From: an uncultured Collinsella sp.
Lineage (GTDB): Bacteria > Actinomycetota > Coriobacteriia > Coriobacteriales > Coriobacteriaceae
DNA: 9,897 nt
Reading direction: 5' to 3'
Assembly (NCBI GenBank): GCA_900550825.1
Contig: URTZ01000063.1
Coordinates: forward strand, 1 to 9,897
How positions within the stretch are numbered: position 1 is the first letter of the stretch; the number at the start of each line of letters is the position of its first letter. This document shows positions 6,927 to 9,897 of this stretch, piece by piece. Under the pieces are notes generated by a model, which was not told where the DNA came from, searched no databases, and worked only from the letters and a program-made list of their open reading frames with translations. The position numbers and the translations under genes were made by a program.

Positions 6927-7107
6927 CTAAAGGGTGACTACACAGGACCCCCGCCGGGCCGCTTTGGGTTACTTTCCAAAACATTTCCGCAGGACGCAAA
7001 GGGCTCCGCCGCGCGAAGCGCGCAGCGGAGCCCTTTGCATGTCCGAGGACGTTTTGGAAAGTAACCCAAAGCGGCCCGGCGATCCTGCGGGAGTTAAACC
7101 CCTTTAG
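6927..7107. repeat. Nested long palindrome after the PFL genes
   Basis: The outer arms are a perfect 30-bp inverted repeat (6953-6982 with 7051-7080). Inside, 6996-7009 pairs with 7025-7038 (14 bp, GCAAAGGGCTCCGC), then after one mismatch GCGCG (7011-7015) pairs with CGCGC (7019-7023) around a 3-nt loop. GGAC (6992-6995) also pairs with GTCC (7041-7044). Outside the arms, CAGGA/TCCTG and CTAAAGGG/CCCTTTAG (6927-6934 with 7100-7107) continue the symmetry and touch the stop codon of the radical-domain gene. The inner hairpin alone could terminate transcription from either side. The perfect long arms are more than a terminator needs and resemble an intergenic palindromic repeat or a transposase-less terminal-inverted-repeat element. 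No coding sequence lies inside. Confidence 0.75.
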
Positions 7108-7355
7108 AACTTGTCGTGGAAGGTACGCGAAATGACCTCGTCCTGCTGCTCCTTGGTGAGCGTGTGGAAGTTCACGGCATAGCCGGAAACGCGGATGGTC
7201 AGCTGCGGGTACTTCTCGGGGTGAGCCTGAGCGTCGAGCAGCGTCTCACGGTTGAAGACGTTGATGTTCAGGTGGTGGCCACCCTTCTCGGCGTAAGCGT
7301 CGAGCATGTGGACCAGGTTATCGGCCTGAGTCTCGGAAACTTCAGAAACCTTCAT
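7104..7355 (-). CDS. grcA: Stand-alone glycyl-radical domain of pyruvate formate-lyase
   Basis: The 83-residue product is the C-terminal domain of pyruvate formate-lyase as a separate polypeptide. GGHHLNINVFNRETLLDA (25-42) and YPQLTIRVSGYAVNF (49-63) are nearly the E. coli PflB C-terminus. Gly58 in RVSGYA corresponds to Gly734, which the activating enzyme converts to the catalytic radical. Established knowledge: E. coli GrcA (YfiD, 127 residues) is a stand-alone radical domain that rescues oxygen-cleaved PFL. Here there is no N-terminal extension, and the neighbouring PFL lacks its own radical domain, so this product should be an obligate subunit rather than a spare part. Translation has its own strong signal, AAGGAGAC (7361-7368) with 7-nt spacing. 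It lies 85 bp after the core gene, past two hairpins. No paralogue or activase is in the window. Confidence 0.93.
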   Translation of the reverse strand: MKVSEVSETQADNLVHMLDAYAEKGGHHLNINVFNRETLLDAQAHPEKYPQLTIRVSGYAVNFHTLTKEQQDEVISRTFHDKF

Positions 7356-7378
7356 AATGTGTCTCCTTCGATCGATAG

Positions 7379-7398
7379 GCGCCGGCCGAAACCGGCGC
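7379..7398 (-). ncRNA. GC-rich hairpin in the PFL spacer
   Basis: GCGCCGG (7379-7385) pairs with CCGGCGC (7392-7398) around a 6-nt loop. It ends 11 bases before the Shine-Dalgarno of the radical-domain gene and has no U-run, so it is not a canonical terminator. It could block an exonuclease or protect the downstream message. Confidence 0.5.
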
Positions 7399-7414
7399 GC
7401 TAATCAGTAATCGT

Positions 7415-7439
7415 TATTGTTAGTATAGCACTAACAATA
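7415..7439 (-). ncRNA. AT-rich perfect hairpin directly after the PFL core stop
   Basis: TATTGTTAGT (7415-7424) and ACTAACAATA (7430-7439) form a perfect 10-bp inverted repeat around a 5-nt loop. It starts two bases after the stop codon of the core gene. AT-rich stems of this kind are more often RNase processing points or protein-binding palindromes than terminators. Together with the GC hairpin it could set different mRNA levels for the two PFL parts. Confidence 0.55.
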
Positions 7440-7440
7440 G

Positions 7441-9492
<2,052 letters not shown>

Positions 9493-9612
9493 TGTGTAAC
9501 CACGCTCCTAGTTACGTGTTATGCGGCGCTCTCTCACACCGCTGCTTATTGAATTCTTGAATTTTCGGCTTGCACTACCGGCTTCTTCCGTTCTTCACCA
9601 CACATTGGTGCA

Positions 9613-9627
9613 GGGAAAACGTTTGTC
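9613..9627 (-). promoter_or_regulatory. LacI/GalR-type operator upstream of pflB
   Basis: Read on the minus strand this is GACAAACGTTTTCCC, agreeing at 13 of 15 positions with GTCAAACGTTTTCAC in operator O2 of the sucrose cluster. It lies about 120 bp before the PFL core start. It may bind the cluster's repressor or a more global LacI-family protein with a similar motif (a catabolite-response-type element). Confidence 0.5.
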
Positions 9628-9661
9628 CACCTTGGAACTACAACCCAAAACCCAAGATTTC

Positions 9662-9678
9662 ATCCTTCTGAGAAGGAT
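9662..9678. promoter_or_regulatory. 17-bp palindrome in the pflB leader
   Basis: ATCCTTCT and AGAAGGAT form a perfect inverted repeat around a single central base. The size suits a dimeric transcription factor. It does not match FNR (TTGAT-N4-ATCAA) or Rex (TTGTGAA-N-TTCACAA) consensus patterns, so the binder is unknown. Confidence 0.45.
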
Positions 9679-9897
9679 AACATAGCGACCCTCTCCATCT
9701 GGGCTGTTATATGTTTCTTTTTTTATATCATAATGGCGTTTTTTACAAATCCGCAGGAAATGCGAGTGCAAACAACTACCGTTCACCGATTTGTATGTTA
9801 TTTTTCCTTGCCTTTGTACGACGTTCGCTCTAGCTGTTATGCCAGCTTTAGCAGGGTAAAGTGTCTCAGAGACCCTACAGAAACATGCAGGGCGACC

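Larger units (their letters stand above)
9493..9897 (-). other. Non-coding leader and promoter region of the PFL genes
   Basis: This 405-bp stretch has no convincing gene and is more AT-rich than its surroundings, notably around 9710-9750. In transcription order I see a bulged hairpin with a GTCTC/GAGAC core (about 9855-9876), a small stem AGCTG/CAGCT (9832-9847), an A-rich tract with TATGAT and TATAAA as possible -10 boxes (about 9724-9736) but no strong -35, a 17-bp palindrome (9662-9678), a LacI-type site (9613-9627) and a 5-bp stem CACCA/TGGTG (9596-9610). I looked for the conserved 3' core of the pfl/ZTP riboswitch and did not see it. Confidence 0.45.

Noticed and set aside
6996..7038. 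Calling the inner hairpin a plain rho-independent terminator
   Set aside because: No T-run follows on either strand beyond CCCTTT within the stem, and the surrounding 30-bp perfect arms need a wider explanation. Termination remains possible as one function.
9595..9786. A 63-codon open frame on the minus strand in the PFL leader
   Set aside because: There is no good Shine-Dalgarno and no recognisable domain, and it overlaps the palindrome and operator-like site, so regulatory DNA is a better explanation.
9493..9897. A pfl-motif (ZTP) riboswitch in the PFL leader
   Set aside because: The name of the motif prompted a check, but I could not find its conserved 3' core (CCGCCUGGGC-like) on the minus strand.

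Overview
The window reads as a stretch of chromosome from an anaerobic, fermentative, moderately GC-rich Gram-positive gut bacterium. The protein sequences suggest Coriobacteriia, probably a Collinsella-like species. That assignment is recognition of protein style and gene content, not a database result. All seven genes I accept lie on the minus strand, so transcription runs from high to low coordinates. I see no rRNA, tRNA, CRISPR array, insertion sequence or phage gene.

Region 1 (about 9897 to 7104) is a pyruvate formate-lyase (PFL) locus. It opens with a 405-bp non-coding leader. Next comes a 683-residue PFL core that has the tandem active-site cysteines but stops just before the glycyl-radical domain. 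After an 85-bp spacer with two hairpins and a strong Shine-Dalgarno comes a separate 83-residue gene that is the missing domain, including the RVSGYA radical loop. The two add up to 766 residues, close to the 760 of one-piece E. coli PflB, so the enzyme appears to be encoded in two parts. No PFL-activating enzyme gene is in the window.

Region 2 (about 7107 to 6927) is a nested palindrome. It begins at the stop codon of the radical-domain gene, has perfect 30-bp outer arms and holds a GC-rich inner hairpin. It separates the PFL locus from the sugar genes and is probably both a terminator and a repeat-type element.

Region 3 (about 6840 to 1185) is a sucrose/fructooligosaccharide utilisation cluster. 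In order it holds a LacI-family repressor, a divergent family GH32 enzyme, a sucrose-type PTS permease (EIIBC, no EIIA) and a canonical GH32 sucrose-6-phosphate hydrolase. LacI-type operator sequences sit on the likely cluster promoter (two 17-bp tandem copies plus one inverted copy) and on the repressor's own promoter. A related site lies about 120 bp upstream of the PFL core, which hints that sugar supply and mixed-acid fermentation are co-regulated. The expected chemistry is uptake with phosphorylation by the PTS, then hydrolysis to glucose-6-phosphate and fructose, glycolysis to pyruvate, and PFL cleavage to acetyl-CoA and formate.

Region 4 (about 1184 to 1) is a 276-bp gap, a DegV-family fatty-acid-binding protein gene, and a short tail whose translation resembles the last residues of the GH32 hydrolase. 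The tail may be a relic of a duplication.

The strongest candidate for something unusual is the split PFL and its structured spacer.
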